From Zanthoxylum bungeanum (Eukaryota > Streptophyta > Magnoliopsida > Sapindales > Rutaceae): a DNA stretch of 64,000 bases. The notes under the pieces were generated by a model. That model did no database searches. It was not told where the DNA came from and saw only the letters and a program-made list of their open reading frames with translations. Every line of letters starts with the position of its first letter. Positions within the stretch are counted from its first letter, which is position 1. This document shows positions 45,391-57,582 of the stretch, piece by piece. The position numbers and the translations under genes were made by a program. The stretch covers positions 186,001 to 250,000 of the forward strand of contig SKCR01023747.1 of assembly GCA_019454045.1 (NCBI GenBank), in the 5' to 3' direction.

Positions 45391-46522
45391 AAAAATTAGA
45401 TTAATCTCTCTTATTTTAATTAAAATTTGGATTAATTAGTTACCGCCTATATGGCCAGTTTAGGTGACAACTTTATTTACCGTCTATATGTTGGTTTTAC
45501 ATTCCAAACGTAGTTTCCGCCTATATGGTCGGTATAGGTAATAACTTTGTTACCGCCTATATGGTCGGTTGGACTTAATTGAGACAAATGAAATTTCCGC
45601 CTTTCTGGTCTGGTTAAATATAATTAATTAATCAGTAAACATTGACAATAAGGGAGATTTCTAATTTTGAAATATTAAAAGTAGATCATTTAACCCCCAG
45701 CATTTTCTTTCATTATTGTAATTTTACTTTTATTTATTTTCAAGTTAATTTTTTTTATGATGTTTTGTTTAATTCAGTTTTTAGTAATCCTATGTATGTG
45801 TCATAGCTAAATACATAATCTAGGGGTGTGATGAATTCCAATATCACCGGTTTATAAGTTGGTTATTTTATGCCTTGGGTAATATATTGGTTTATTTATT
45901 GATTCTTAGTCTTAATGCTTCTTGTTAACTGGCCATTAATAAGATTGATTTGGTAAACTTAAAATGAACTTGGAAAAGAGATTTTAGGTTTAGCCTTAGA
46001 CTCAATAGCTCATGATCTCACCTTGCGGTAAATGTCTCTTAGGTAGATTTCCTTACATAATTGGAATATACCTGTCGGGTGAGGGTAGCCATAATTGGAA
46101 CTTAAACTTAAATGAATTAGGAGTTTCTTAATTAACATAGGAATATAGTTAATTGGGTTACTTTCGGTGTTTGCATCTGACCATCGGAAGAGGCTTTTGC
46201 ATAATTTCGTGTTCCAGGTAAATAAACCGATATATTGCACAAAAATGAGATAATCACTTCATCTTTAAAAGATATTGGAAGGATTCACAACTGTAGATAG
46301 TCTTATAATATTGATTTTTCCTTTAATTTACTTTCACACTGTTTTATTTACTTGTTTTAGATAAAAATCACCATCCAACAAAAAATCAATCAATTAGATA
46401 CTCGTAGACATTTAGCTTCAATAAATTAATAACTAAAGTATCAAGTCCTCGTGGGATCAATACATTTTATACTACTTGAGCGATACGTGCGCTTGCGTAA
46501 CGTGTGTGTTTACCATCGATCA
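45391..46522 (+). repeat. 3' LTR of Athila-like element, 5'-truncated
   Basis: Colinear with 35683-36814 (same 1132-bp length) and ends tcgatca before the gtcat TSD. The first 790 bp of LTR and the true PPT are missing, so a deletion removed them after insertion. Confidence 0.88.
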
Positions 46523-46527
46523 GTCAT
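46523..46527. repeat. TSD gtcat (right) of Athila-like element
   Basis: Exact duplicate of 34888-34892. Confidence 0.88.
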
Positions 46528-46588
46528 TATCCTATTGACTATATAACAAGCTGTTAAAGGATTTAACGTTCTCTAAGGAAACAATATT

Positions 46589-46806
46589 TGTTAGATTTTA
46601 TTGTTGTTAAAATTCAACCTAACATTAATTAGGTTATGTTATAATTCAACCTAACATTAATATGGTAGTTGTATGTTAGATTTAATATGGTAGTTGTTTA
46701 GTTGTGTATTTAATATGGTAGTTGTATAATGCCTATATAAAGGTCTCACATTGTAGTTCTAAACTTAAGTAAATGCTAATACATATTTTCTTCACAAATT
46801 CTCACA
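46589..46806 (+). repeat. 5' LTR of the short-LTR copia element
   Basis: tgttagatttta...ctcaca, about 218 bp. It includes an inverted repeat (aacctaa...ttaggtt, about 46616-46635), repeated attcaacctaacattaat, three copies of taatatggtagttg, and a TATA box (ctatataaa, about 46733). Confidence 0.75.
46733..46741 (+). promoter_or_regulatory. TATA box in the copia LTR
   Basis: ctatataaa after three taatatggtagttg repeats and before the R-like tail. This is the expected promoter position in a short copia LTR. Confidence 0.6.
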
Positions 46807-49800
46807 AGCGATGATGCTGTGCTTGCCGCCGCGGGTAAATATTTCTCAAAAGGTGGAAGCAAATTCTGCCTTACCTGCAACAAATCTGGTCATTCTATAA
46901 ATGAACGTAGTCTTACTGAATGTAACAAATGCAAGAAAAGAGGCCATATTTCCTATCACTGTCCCACTAGGGTGGATTGTCGCTTCTGTAAGCTGTCTGG
47001 CCATTCCATTGAGCAGTGCCCCACTCGTCCCCCAAGAATTGGTCAGCCCTCCAAGATAGCAATTCCAATTGTTGCTGCTAACTCTGAGGTCACTGTTTCT
47101 CATATATCCACTAGTAATTTAGAAACACTCTTTAGACAAATACTCTCCACACATCCAGTACTTCTATTATCTTATCTGCCACTTCAAGTAATTCTCCTTG
47201 GTATTTTGACTCTGGTTTTTGGAATCATATGACTTCTCAATCCCCATTATTTTCCTCCACCTCTCCCACCATAAGTATTTCTCTAATTTTCACTGCAGAT
47301 AGTTCACAAATGCTTGTAAGTCAGTCTAGCCACATATCAATACCTACACTCACATTACCAAATACATTTCTTATTCTCAAACTCACATTCAATCTTATTT
47401 CTGTTGGTCAACTATGTGAACTTGGATTGGAATTGATATTCTCCATTAATGGTTGTGGTGTGCAGGATCCGCAGACAGGACAGATTCTTGGGACAGGCCA
47501 TATAATTGGATGTTTGTTTGAACTCAAATCTCTTCATCTTCCTTCTAATCATTTTCCCAGCTATGTGTTGTATCTACTCCATCTCCTCTTCACTTTTGGC
47601 ATATACGCCTTGGTCATGCCTCATTAAATAAACTTCGTCATTTAGTTTCTAATGGTTCACTAGGTTCAGTTAAAGACCAGTCTTTACATTGTGTCTCTTA
47701 TCAACTTGGAAAACAAACAGCTTTATCATTTCAACATAATAAACATAATTTTGTTGCCCCATTTGATTTGGTCCACTCTGATGTATAAGGACCTTCACCT
47801 ACAGCTGCTATGAAATGATCTAAATATTTTGTCTTGTTTATTGATGAATATTCTCGATTTACATGGATTTTTCTTATGAAACAGCGTTCTGAATTACCTC
47901 AAATTTATATTGACTTTGCAAACATGATCAAAACACATTTTTCCAAGACTATCAAAATTTTGAGGACCGACAATGCCAAGGAATATCTTGACTCTAAGAT
48001 TCAACAATTTTTAAAAGCACAATAAACCATTTCACAACGATCCTACCCATATACCTATTAACAAAATGGATGAACCGAATGAAAATATCATCATATTTTA
48101 GATTCCACTCGATCTATGCTCATTTCATCCTCTTGTCCTGAACGCTTTTGGGGTGAAGCTACCGTTACATATGTTTATGTTATTAATCGCATTCCTTCTT
48201 CAGTCACCAAACATAATTTATCTCCTTATGAGTGCCTTTATGGCGTTTCCCCTCCTTATGATCTTCTCAAGGTTTTTGGGAGTGTTTGTTTTATTCTTCT
48301 GCCTCCCACAGAGCATCACAAGTTAGAACCATGTGCCAGACTTTATTGTTTCCTAGGTTATGGTATTCAACACAAAGGGTATCGTTCTTGGGATCCCGTG
48401 TCAAATAAACTTCGCATCTCTCGTCATTTTATTTTCTCGGAACACGTTATGTTCTCATCTCTTTCTAAGTTCATAGTCTCACCTTCAGATCCACCTCTAT
48501 TTTTCAGTAATCCATCTATCGAGTTGTTTCCACCTGATGAAGGTGCTCCTGGTGAGCATACAGATGTCCAACCTTCATCATCGCCTATTCCTGATGATGC
48601 CCCTCCTGCAGATACTGCACTAGAGACCATTGGTGACTCATTTCCACCCTATCCAACCCGAGTAAGAAATCCTCCCTCTTACCTTCGAAATTATCATTAT
48701 TTCTCTGCTATTGTTTCTTTGTATGAACCTCAATCCTATAGGGAGGCTTCTTCTAATTCCCATTGGCAACAAGCTATGCAAGATGAATTACAGGCATTGA
48801 CAAAGACTGGTACTTGGGACTTGGTTGATCTTCCTTCTGGCAAAGATCCAGTGGGATGCAAATGAGTTTACAAAATCAAAACACATTCAGATAGATCTAT
48901 TGAGCGTTATAAAACACGTCTTGTTGCTAAAGGATTCGCTCAAGAGTATGGGATTGATTATGATGAGACTTTTGCTCATATTGCTCGTCTTACCTCAATT
49001 CGCAGTTTACTTGCTATTGCTGCTGCTCGACAATGGAGTCTGTTTCAGATGGATGTCAAGAATGTGTTTCTCAATGGTGATCTCATTGAAGAAGTTTATA
49101 TGAAGCCTCCTTCTGGTGTTGATCATCCACCAAATATAGTATGTTGCCTGAGACGTGCCCTATATGGTTTAAAGTAAGCTCCTCGTGCATGGTTTGCCAA
49201 ATTCAGTACCACTGTCAGTCAGATTGGGTTCACCTCCAGTCCACATGATTCAGCTTTATTTCTTTGAAAATCCGAAAAGGGTATTGTGATATTACTTCTT
49301 TATGTTGATGATATGATTATTACTGGTGATGATATTTCAGGCATTGCATATCTCAAGCAGGCTCTTAGTCAACAATTTGAAATGAAAGATCTTGGTTCTC
49401 TGAGTTATTTTTTAGGCCTTGAGGTTATTTGTTCTGATGATGCTTATCGTCTCTCGCAAGCCAAGTATGACTCTAATCTTCTTTCTCGAGCTGGCCTTAC
49501 AGACAGCAAGATAGTTCCAACTCCAATTGAGTATAATATTCGTCTTACACTCTTACACCTATAGATGAAGATAGCACTCCACTTGATGATCCTACTCTCT
49601 ACAGACAATTGGTTTGAAGCCTCATTTATCTTACAGTCACTCGACCGGACATTTCTTATGCAGTTCACATTGTCAGTCAGTTCATGACCGCTCCTCGTTC
49701 TACTCATTATGCTGCAGTGCTTCAGATTCTTTGTTATGTTAAAGGAACTCTCTTTACTGGTCTCCACTTTTCTTCTATTTCATCATTGGTTCTTCGAGCC

Positions 49801-50268
49801 TATTCTGATTATAACTGGGCAGGAGACCCTACTGATCGTCGATCAACTACGGGTTACTGCATTTTTCTTGGTGACTCACTTATCTCTTGGCGCAACAAGA
49901 AACATATATTGGTTGCCCGCTCGAGTACTGAGGCTGAATAAAGAGCTGTTGCTGCTACTACAATTGAACTTATATGGTTACATTGGCTCCTAGAAGATAT
50001 GGGAGTCCCTCAACCATCATCTCTCACTCTTTACTGCGACAACAAAAGTGCTATTGAAATAGCACATAATGATGTTTTTCATGAGCGCGCCAAAAATATT
50101 GAAATCTATTGTCATTTCATTCGCCGACACGTTGCTCATGGCACTATTTCCTCGAAGTATCTCCAATCCACTGATCAACTAGCTGATGTTTTCACCAAAT
50201 CCTTTCTTCCGGGACGTTATACTACATTTGTTTCCAAACTCAATTTGGTTTCGTCTAAACCACCTTGA
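46807..50268 (+). pseudogene. copia gag(C-terminal)-pol
   Basis: Domains in order: two or three CCHC-like knuckles (CLTCNKSGH, CNKCKKRGHISYHC, CRFCKLSGHSIEQC; 46870-47020); protease region with FDSG for D(S/T)G (about 47205); GAG-pre-integrase (about 47600-47770); integrase (LVHSDV about 47770, FIDEYSRFTWIF 47835, RTDNAKEY about 47970, then 48116-48450); RT (48770-49560) with an intact YVDD box near 49301; RNase H (49790-50230; DYNWAGDPTDRRSTTGYC, YCDNKSAIEIAHN). Stops near 47787, 48023, 48862, 49175, 49265, 49615 and 49939, several explicable as C-to-T or G-to-A changes, make it defective. The final Ser/Lys/Pro codons end at 50268 beside the PPT. Confidence 0.9.
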
Positions 50269-50279
50269 GTTTGAAAGGA
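50266..50279 (+). promoter_or_regulatory. polypurine tract
   Basis: tgagtttgaaagga overlaps the pol stop and immediately precedes tgttagattt, the 3' LTR start at 50280. Confidence 0.65.
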
Positions 50280-50369
50280 TGTTAGATTTTTTTTGTTGTT
50301 AAAATTCAACCTAACATTAATTAGGTTATGTTAGAAATCAACCTAACATTAATATGGTAGTTGAATGAC
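50280..50369 (+). repeat. 3' LTR fragment of the copia element
   Basis: Matches the first 90 bp of the 5' LTR (46589 onward) as far as tatggtagttg, then diverges into unrelated sequence. Confidence 0.8.
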
Positions 50370-51429
50370 TTCTCTTGACTATATAATATGCAGTCTGTAA
50401 GAGTGTTGAATGATTCATGCGTGTTATCTACGAGTGGGTTGACAAGACTAGTGCACGTGCTACCTGACACTAGGGCTAGCAATATGCTGGATATATATTT
50501 AGTTCTAGTAAGAATGAGGCCATTAACATCGTTGGTAGTGAGAGCCTAATCGTTGGACAAAAAATTTGACCTGCTACCTTGACACTATAATGGGACGTCA
50601 AAACATTACAGTCCAAGACCCGTGAGTATGGTTCCTTGTCTTATCAACAAATATTGCAATACAAGGAGAATTATTATGGAGGAGGACTCGAGTATAATAA
50701 ATGTACCTGGATATGATCCTTAGGATATATATATTACTGCAGAGTGAGCGACTCCAGTCCCATATATCGAAAGTCCATCAATCATGCGAGATCAGCTTGC
50801 TTATAATAATGTGATCTAAAATGGAACAAAACCAATCTTGCCCATCTTAGTTAAACCTTCGTGAACTATTTTGCAATTGATAATTTTGGGCAGATCATTG
50901 GAGAAAATATAAATGTCCTATGTAAGTAAAGCCTTATCTGCTCGTAATTGTGATGGAAAATTTAAGTTATGATTCCATATGACGATTTGATGTAATCCAT
51001 GAAATAGATTGGTTTATCCAAATGTTGTAATGTAACAAATGAGTCATTTTCTGTCGGGAGGAATAAACTTGACTTGAGGAATAAACTTGATTGCTAAGAG
51101 AACCTGTTTACTTTAAAGGGTGGTGTAGATGCAGAAGTTCAATACCCATGAATCGATAGTCAACGGGCTTTCATATTTTCTTGGAAAATTTATCCAGGAC
51201 TACCTACGAAAAGAGAGATCGAATTTTGCTTTGTTTGGTTATCCTGGATCTTAGAGCCTTTCTATTTCAGCCTACCGCATGGCCCAAGTAGAAATAACAG
51301 AACCAAGCAGTTAGTTGGGTGATCTTTTGAGCCAAGATTTTATTTTGAGTAGTATGTAGTCATGGGAGTTCTTGCTCAGTTGGTCAAGGAGGATGACACA
51401 CTCCTTACAAATGTATTTCTATCTTGGAG
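50370..51429. other. unassigned stretch
   Basis: No domain, LTR terminus or repeat was recognised. A 12-bp string, ttgactatataa, at 50375 also occurs at 46535 on the other side of the copia element. Confidence 0.35.
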
Positions 51430-52100
51430 GGAAATTCTTTAGATGAGATCGTACGTTATTGAACCTAAATCCAAATCTAAAATTCCTCTTTCAAGTTCAA
51501 AGAAGTTTCTCACAGCAATCTTATTGGTGATCAAGTAACAAGAATCATTAATCATAAATTTCAATAAATAAGCCAATAAATTACACGAGGTATAAGAAAA
51601 ATCAATAATATAAGTACTGGATTTCACCACAACCTTAGATTATGAGTTTAGTTACAGCACATGGGAAAGAGTTCTAAAGCAATAACCAAAATTAAACAAA
51701 GCATCATGAAATAGAAGAAAAGAGTAAACTTTGTTGAAGTCGGCATTCTTTTACTTTCTTGATGCTGAACCTCGGGGCCGTACTTGCTTGATGTGCTTCT
51801 TTCTCTCTCAAAAGTCTCCTTGAGCCTTCAAAAGTATCTTGATTAGGTCTTGGGATGGACTAGTCTTTATATAGGGAGTGCTTGGAGACTTCTTTTTTAA
51901 GAATTGGCAGTTCTTTTTAAGACTAGATTTCGGGGCCGCGTTGCAACGCGACGTAGGTTGTATTACTTTTGAAGTCGCGACACTAGAAACTTTACGTCAC
52001 GAGGCGGATGAAATTTGAGGTTGTCTCGATTTTGAACTGCAACGTGTCGCGGCGCGCTAGCCAGAGTCGAGATGCGCAACTCATGTCATTGACGACAGCC
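51430..52100 (-). repeat. Athila/Tat-like LTR fragment
   Basis: The minus-strand reading parallels the distal part of the Athila LTR (36080-36330): tgtaactaaa...cataatctaa, tggcttatttattga, caccaataagattg, and tttaggttcaata...gatctcatc. A minus-strand TATATAA lies near 51876. Further upstream (51930-52090) it is CpG-rich with gtcgcgac at 51977 and gtgtcgcggcgcgc. No complete ends were found. Confidence 0.55.
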
Positions 52101-52249
52101 CAATTTGCTACCGTATGTGCGCTGGACAGCTCCATATGCGAAAATGTTGCAAACTAGCTTTGCAACCGCTCCACAACTCTAAGGGTGTCTTAGAAATAGA
52201 CTTAGATGGAACTACGTTAAGGATATACATTGTTGTTTGTGATATATAC

Positions 52250-52700
52250 CCTTAAAAGAACTAGGTAATTAACGGTCAATAAACATTGATCTCATTATGT
52301 CTAGTAGGGTTTGATTTCTCTTTCTGCAACACCATTCTGTTGTGGTGTCACAGGTGATATGAGTTGGGATATTATCCCATGCTCAACTAAGAACTCCTCG
52401 AATTCATTGTCGAGGTATTATTCTTTACGTTCTTATCATAGAATTTTGATTTCTTTACCTAATTGGTTTTCAACCTTAGCATGATACTCTTTGAACTTTT
52501 CAAAGGTACCTGATTTATGATGCATTAGGTAAACATGCACATATCTAGAATAATTGTCAACGTGACGAAATATTCATAATCACTTAGAGATTAATTGGCT
52601 CTTAGCTCTTTTCCAATAAAAGGTCTACTGGTCATATTACCTTCTAGACTATACTTATAGACTGGTAAGTTGAAGTCCTATAACTAACTTAAAGATCCAC
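52250..52700 (-). pseudogene. copia integrase fragment
   Basis: The minus-strand reading gives a ...SPVTPQQNG-type box near 52320-52350, the string before the copia GKR region, preceded by integrase-core-like words (MHHKSGTFEKFKEYHAK-style) across frameshifts to about 52560. A MTSRPF-like pre-integrase piece is near 52640. Too many stops for activity. It is a separate relic from the minus-strand copia at 1-1610. Confidence 0.65.
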
Positions 52701-53438
52701 TTTCTACTAGTCTGTTTATCTTGTCAAGGTCAATTGATTAATATATGTGGGAATAACTCTTATTCCTATATTAACCAACAAACTTTTGATTTGATCAGGG
52801 AATTTTGATTAATATTTTAATCATTCATTTGTGAGTGTAACCCGTTATTTCGGAACCTTTGGGCTTAACTAGTGAAATGTTGACGTAGGGTCCAGATACA
52901 TCTAGAGTTCCTATCCTCTCAGAATCCAAACCTGATATTGACCCAAAATGGACACCATCCATAGGGAGACGAAAACAAAGTCGTCTCGAGACGCCTTTTG
53001 AATCTCACTTTTTCGGACTAACAACATAAATCAAGGGATATATTGTCGTATATCCCTCTCCCACTCACTATTTTAAATTTAAGGTTTCTATTTAAAATAT
53101 CTAATATTTTAATTCACTAGTATCTATAAGTTTATGTGCGGCTAAAACATAACTTCTATTTTACACTAGTGTATAATTAGTGATGTAACCAATTTTAACT
53201 CTTCAAATTTTATTCAGTAATTCCCATTAGTCTCAACTAACATTTTACTTAATTAAACTAATTTAACTAAGTTTGGTTTAGTGACGTAATATATTTTAAC
53301 ACTTAGTTCACTAACAGGTTTAAAAAATTAGAATTCAATAAATGGATAAATTTTAATTAAACTATTTAATTAATGTAAGCGCGTTATAAATTCCAATGGT
53401 ACGTGGAACTGTATCCCGAGTGAATACCACACTACCTT
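52701..53438. other. relic stretch before chromovirus element
   Basis: No clear ORF. At 53395-53437 about 40 bp (ggtacgtggaactgtatccc...cactacc) matches 24208-24250 of the solo LTR at 22995-25587, so the chromovirus probably inserted into an old copy of that family. Confidence 0.45.
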
Positions 53439-56050
53439 TTTAACACCCCGGTAATCTTGATGACTATTACGTTATGGGACGCATGATACATGATATAAAT
53501 CATTTTCGAACACGTATATATTCATGAAATGACGTTTTGGACATTCATCAAATTCTTCTCAGCTCTGATACAGAATTCATTCCAAGATTAAATCCGGACA
53601 ACCCGTGATATTTAGACCGTAATATTTTCATTCAATCTCTGATTTTTTATGAACTTTATATAGTCGGAAAGCTAAGACTGAGACCTACAACTTTCGAGTT
53701 GGATATTTTTCAAAATTTTAACCAAAGATGGGTCAAAAAATGCAGTTCAAATTCAGATGAATAGTACCCGAGGACTAATCTAGAGAATTCTCAAAGTTTC
53801 TAAATTTTTCTTCATTTAATCATTTATAATTAGCCTCTAACATAAAAAGGAGATACTATTCAAGAATCCCTAATTTTTTAAGAAAGAGAAGAAATCGTGA
53901 GAGAAAAATAAAAGGAATAAAAGAAGGGAAGAAATAGGGGAAGTCATTTCCCACCCAAAAAATCAAGAGGAAGTAAATGCTAACCAACCCACTACAAGGT
54001 AGGAAGAAAGATATCAAGCCTAGAAGACTTGAATTGTGAAGAAAATCAAGTAAATGAGGTAAGGAAATCTTGACCCAAAACTTGAATTTTGGAGTTTCGA
54101 TAAAACAATGTTATGTTAGTGTTGTTAGTATATTAATGATTGCATTAAGGTGGAAAATGAACAAAGAAATTGATTTTATAAAGGAATGCCCAAGTTTATG
54201 GAATTCTAGATAATGAATGTAAATTATTATTTATGATATTAAAGGGTTGCTTTAATGATGGCATATTAATATAGAATGTATGAAGTTGAAGCTTAATAGA
54301 GTGGCTTCTATAATGGTTGTAGTGTAGAAGTGTTGGGAATTTATTTCGGCAAGTTAGACATTGTAGAGTTATACTAGGCCCTGGAAATTAGCTTAGTGTC
54401 GCGACGTGTAAGAATCAGAGGCTTATTGCATCATGCCTGATTGGGTGAGCGTCGCGACGCCCAACATTTGACGTCGCGACGTGTAACAAGTAGAGGCTCT
54501 ACGTCGGGTCTGATTAGGTGGGCGTCACGACGCGTAGTGTCTGGCATCGCGACGTGAAACAGAACATGCTTTTGGCCTAGCTCTGTTTGCATTGGCGTCG
54601 CGACGCACCAGACCTGGCGTCGCGACGCGAGAAGGAAACAATCCATTCCCATTTCATAATCATTATAGGAAGTTAGTGGGAACCCTAAGAGTTTCGTATA
54701 CGGCATGCATAAGCATCCACTACATCCATGATCACAATTAACTTCCTAGTGTAAATATGCTAACCAAACTCGAATACATGACGAATTCATTTTCCGTAAG
54801 AGACTCCTCAGTCGCATCCAGGAATCAAGGGCCATAGAGATTAATTAGTGAGTGAACCCTTCTCTCAAACTTTGTTTAATTATATGTTTTTGAATCAAGA
54901 CTTACTTTTGAACACTTAGGGCGTTAGCCAAGATTACTTTCAATTTTGTTTTGAATGAGAATGTTTTGAGAAATATTTTTAGAAAGAAATGATTTTCAAA
55001 GATTGAGATTTATGATTTCTCGAGGCATGAGGGAAAAACCCACCCCATTTTTTTAACTTAGTACAGACATGGAAATGAAGGACGCAAATATCATGTGCAC
55101 ATGCGGTTCAGGACTAGGGATGAAAGATGCCCATAGATCCCAGATTCTGAGTTAGAAGGGTAGCATAGATTCGCACCCCTGGCTCCAGTTCCGGGGCTTG
55201 AGGGATGGCGAGACATAACGCCCCAAGATCACCAGGTTATATGTATGGGGTGACGGCGAGACGTAACGCCCCCATGCGCCAGATATTCAGATACTGATTT
55301 TTCAGATACAGATTTTTCAGATATAGATTTTCATAAACAAATTTCTAGAAACATAATTTTCGGAAAATATAAGTTTTATGAAAGAGTTTTCAGAAAAGAT
55401 TTTCCAAAATAGTTTTGCAGAAAGAGTTGTGTTTTCATATAAGAAAAAGATTTCAGAAAAGATTATTTTTTGGAGGATTTACGATTTTTAGAACCATGAA
55501 TTTTTCTGAAAGAATCAGTTTTCATTTTAAACTGTCCACTCACTAGATCGTTCAAATGATCTAACCCATCCACTCCCAGTTTCTTATTTTACAGGTTACT
55601 CAGAGGACGAGCTCGAGAGGATGGATACTGATGGCAGTCACTAGGGTATTGAGTCATCCAGGTCGAGTTAGAGATGCAATATAATCACAGTGTAAGAAAA
55701 GTCATATATCATGTATTTTATATAGTTGAGATTGTGTGTGTGTAGTAAATAAAGTATCCTTGATAGAGACGCAAACGTAATGTTTTGTGTTTACAGTTAT
55801 GAGTATTAGAGGTGCGTTGTATGTTATTGAATTGGGAAAAGGTCTCTATGTATGAGTCTATATTTGAGATGAGTTAGTAGTGATGTACATAGTCAGTGAG
55901 TCAAAGGCTCAGGAGGATAGAACAACTTATTCCTTGCCGGTAGCATCTTCGGAAGGGAGATGTTACAAAGACGGTATTAAAGCATGGTCTAGGGAGTCAG
56001 TGACTGTAGTGGGCAGAGTGATGAGGTCTTGTATACGTAGTATGCCCAGG
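53439..56050 (+). repeat. 5' LTR of chromovirus-like element (end approximate)
   Basis: The first 435 bp align with the 3' LTR (62863-63297), for example cggtaatcttga and gatacatgatataaat. The LTR includes the TCGCGA minisatellite (54376-54640), a repeated ggcgagac.taacgcccc (55208, 55256), an AT-rich gatttttcagata-type array (55275-55500) and the cactcactagatcgtt block (55540). A weak PBS-like tggtatgcgagg at 56055 suggests an end near 56050; this end is a guess. Confidence 0.6.
54376..54640. repeat. 73-bp minisatellite with paired TCGCGA palindromes
   Basis: gtcgcgac or one-base variants occur at 54398, 54451, 54473, 54523, 54546, 54597 and 54619. Pairs are 22-23 bp apart, repeating every 72-75 bp; the first pair has lost one member. 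The two variants (gtcacgac, atcgcgac) fit CpG deamination. Confidence 0.85.
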
Positions 56051-57577
56051 ATACTGGTATGCGAGGCAATACCTCTCCAGTATCCGATCCTCGAGTACAT
56101 CCTCAAGTTCTACAAAAAGGTAAGTAATATTTCTGAAAATTATTCGAATATCATTCCTTATGAAAGCAACCATAATCCTTAGCCCAATAGAGAATTTTTC
56201 TATAGTCATCTTAGTTTATCATCAGAAGTTCAAGATAAGCTATGAGAACATATAGTAAAGTTCTAAGAGTATTCCCCCAAAAGATTAGAAAGAAAAAACT
56301 ATAAGAAAAGTAAGGAAATATGCATAGATGTTTATGCAACCAGGGGCAATAAGAGATAGAGATACAATCAGATAGATAAGAAAGTGCCAAAACCTATAGT
56401 AGTAAGGAAAATAGAATAAGCCTGATCAAGAGTAAGATGCCGAGTAGACCTAAGTAAAGTTTCTTCCCTCTAAGTAAGATTCATTTCCTCCTCATAAAAT
56501 TTCTTCAAGTCGATCCAATAGCTTTCGAGTACCTCGTATAGATAGCAAGTTTCCCGAGTGATGAAGGATAGTCCGAAAGATAAAAGAAGCAAGAAATTAG
56601 GATTAATCGTGGGAGTTCCCAATAGACCTAAAATACCAAAAGAAGGACGTGGAGATTTTAGACACCCAAACCCAGACCCATAAGCAAATAAAATGAAGGT
56701 CGTAAGGAAAGATGATTAGTTGCCTTAGCTAAAAAACCCGACATAGATACGACCCTAAGTTACTTAGATTTCAAACCTCTCAGTGATACCAGTTAAGGAA
56801 ACTATTCTGACGAAGTCTATCTCATACCTATCTTACATGAGTAATAGACTCTACTAGGACATAGAATACCAGAATAAAGACGTCGACATCTGTTGAAATA
56901 TAAGAGAAGCTTGTCCTACACTTTACCAGCCTGGATAAAGATAACTGTAAAGAAGCTCGACGATGATATATCCTAAGATAGAAAGAGGAAACACCGAAAG
57001 ATAGGCCATCCATAAAAGAATTATGGAAGTTTCTGAAGTTAGAAAAGAAAGAACTCGACACAAGTCAAGATGGGCAAAGTTGCAGTACCAGTGAGAACCC
57101 TTAGATCAGAACAATGCCAGTAGAAATCTATGTGAGCTTAAAGGGACAGAACCATGAGATTAGAGATATTCAAAAGTTAGCAAGAGTACTAGTACGAACA
57201 GTAAGATTAAATGGCATAGCTATAGCCTATAGCAAAGATAGAGAGCAGAAGTCTAGAAGTAGCCCTTAAGAAGAAGTTACTAATAGCCTCGGCAACACAG
57301 CCTAAGGCCAAGAGATAAGATATGGAAATAATAAAGAAGAATGCGGAAGTGACAAGAAAGTTCAGTACATTAAGACACATAGATAATATAGTGCGAATGC
57401 AATAGCGTAAATGGAAACCTCAACATAGTTGATAAAAGTTGTGGAGCCATAAGCCATGGAGTAATAGATACAGATCCCAAAAGAACGTATAACAAATCTT
57501 ATTTTCAGTAGCCCTACTCTAGTAAGTATATAGACATTTAACCAGACCATTACCAAGTTTAAGTAAATAATAGTAGT
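56051..57577 (+). other. internal region of chromovirus-like element, left part
   Basis: Purine-rich (many aagataag, aagaaag and gagata strings), with no recognised domain on either strand. A minus-strand 77-codon frame at 56828-57061 looks like a chance product of the purine bias. Confidence 0.5.
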
Positions 57578-57582
57578 GTGTA
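57578..57582. repeat. TSD gtgta (left) of solo LTR
   Basis: gtgta before tgttaggg; repeated at 60051-60055. Confidence 0.9.

Larger units (their letters stand above)
34893..46522 (+). mobile_element. Athila-like Ty3/gypsy element carrying a LOG-type ORF
   Basis: Bounded by a perfect GTCAT TSD. Order: 5' LTR (34893-36814), tRNA-Asp-type PBS (36821), gag, protease, RT, a foreign insertion (40645-42043), integrase, a Cys-rich ORF (43365), a LOG-like ORF (44015-44589), a two-copy 144-bp repeat, and a 5'-truncated 3' LTR (45391-46522). The gag sequence, the pol style ([28 protein letters not shown]) and the gggaggcaaccca block after pol (43164) are typical of the Athila lineage. Stops and a mutated RT active site make it non-functional. 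Confidence 0.92.
46589..50369 (+). mobile_element. Ty1/copia element with short LTRs, gag mostly deleted
   Basis: 5' LTR 46589-about 46806, coding 46807-50268, PPT 50266-50279, and the first 90 bp of the 3' LTR (50280-about 50369). The LTR runs directly into the gag knuckle region with no PBS and no gag N-terminus, so about the first half of gag has been lost. Pol is the best preserved in the window. No TSD was found because the 3' LTR is truncated. Confidence 0.85.

Noticed and set aside
56055..56066. tggtatgcgagg as chromovirus PBS
   Set aside because: Only 9 of 12 match the tRNA-Met PBS and no clear LTR CA terminus precedes it, so it is used only as a soft boundary.
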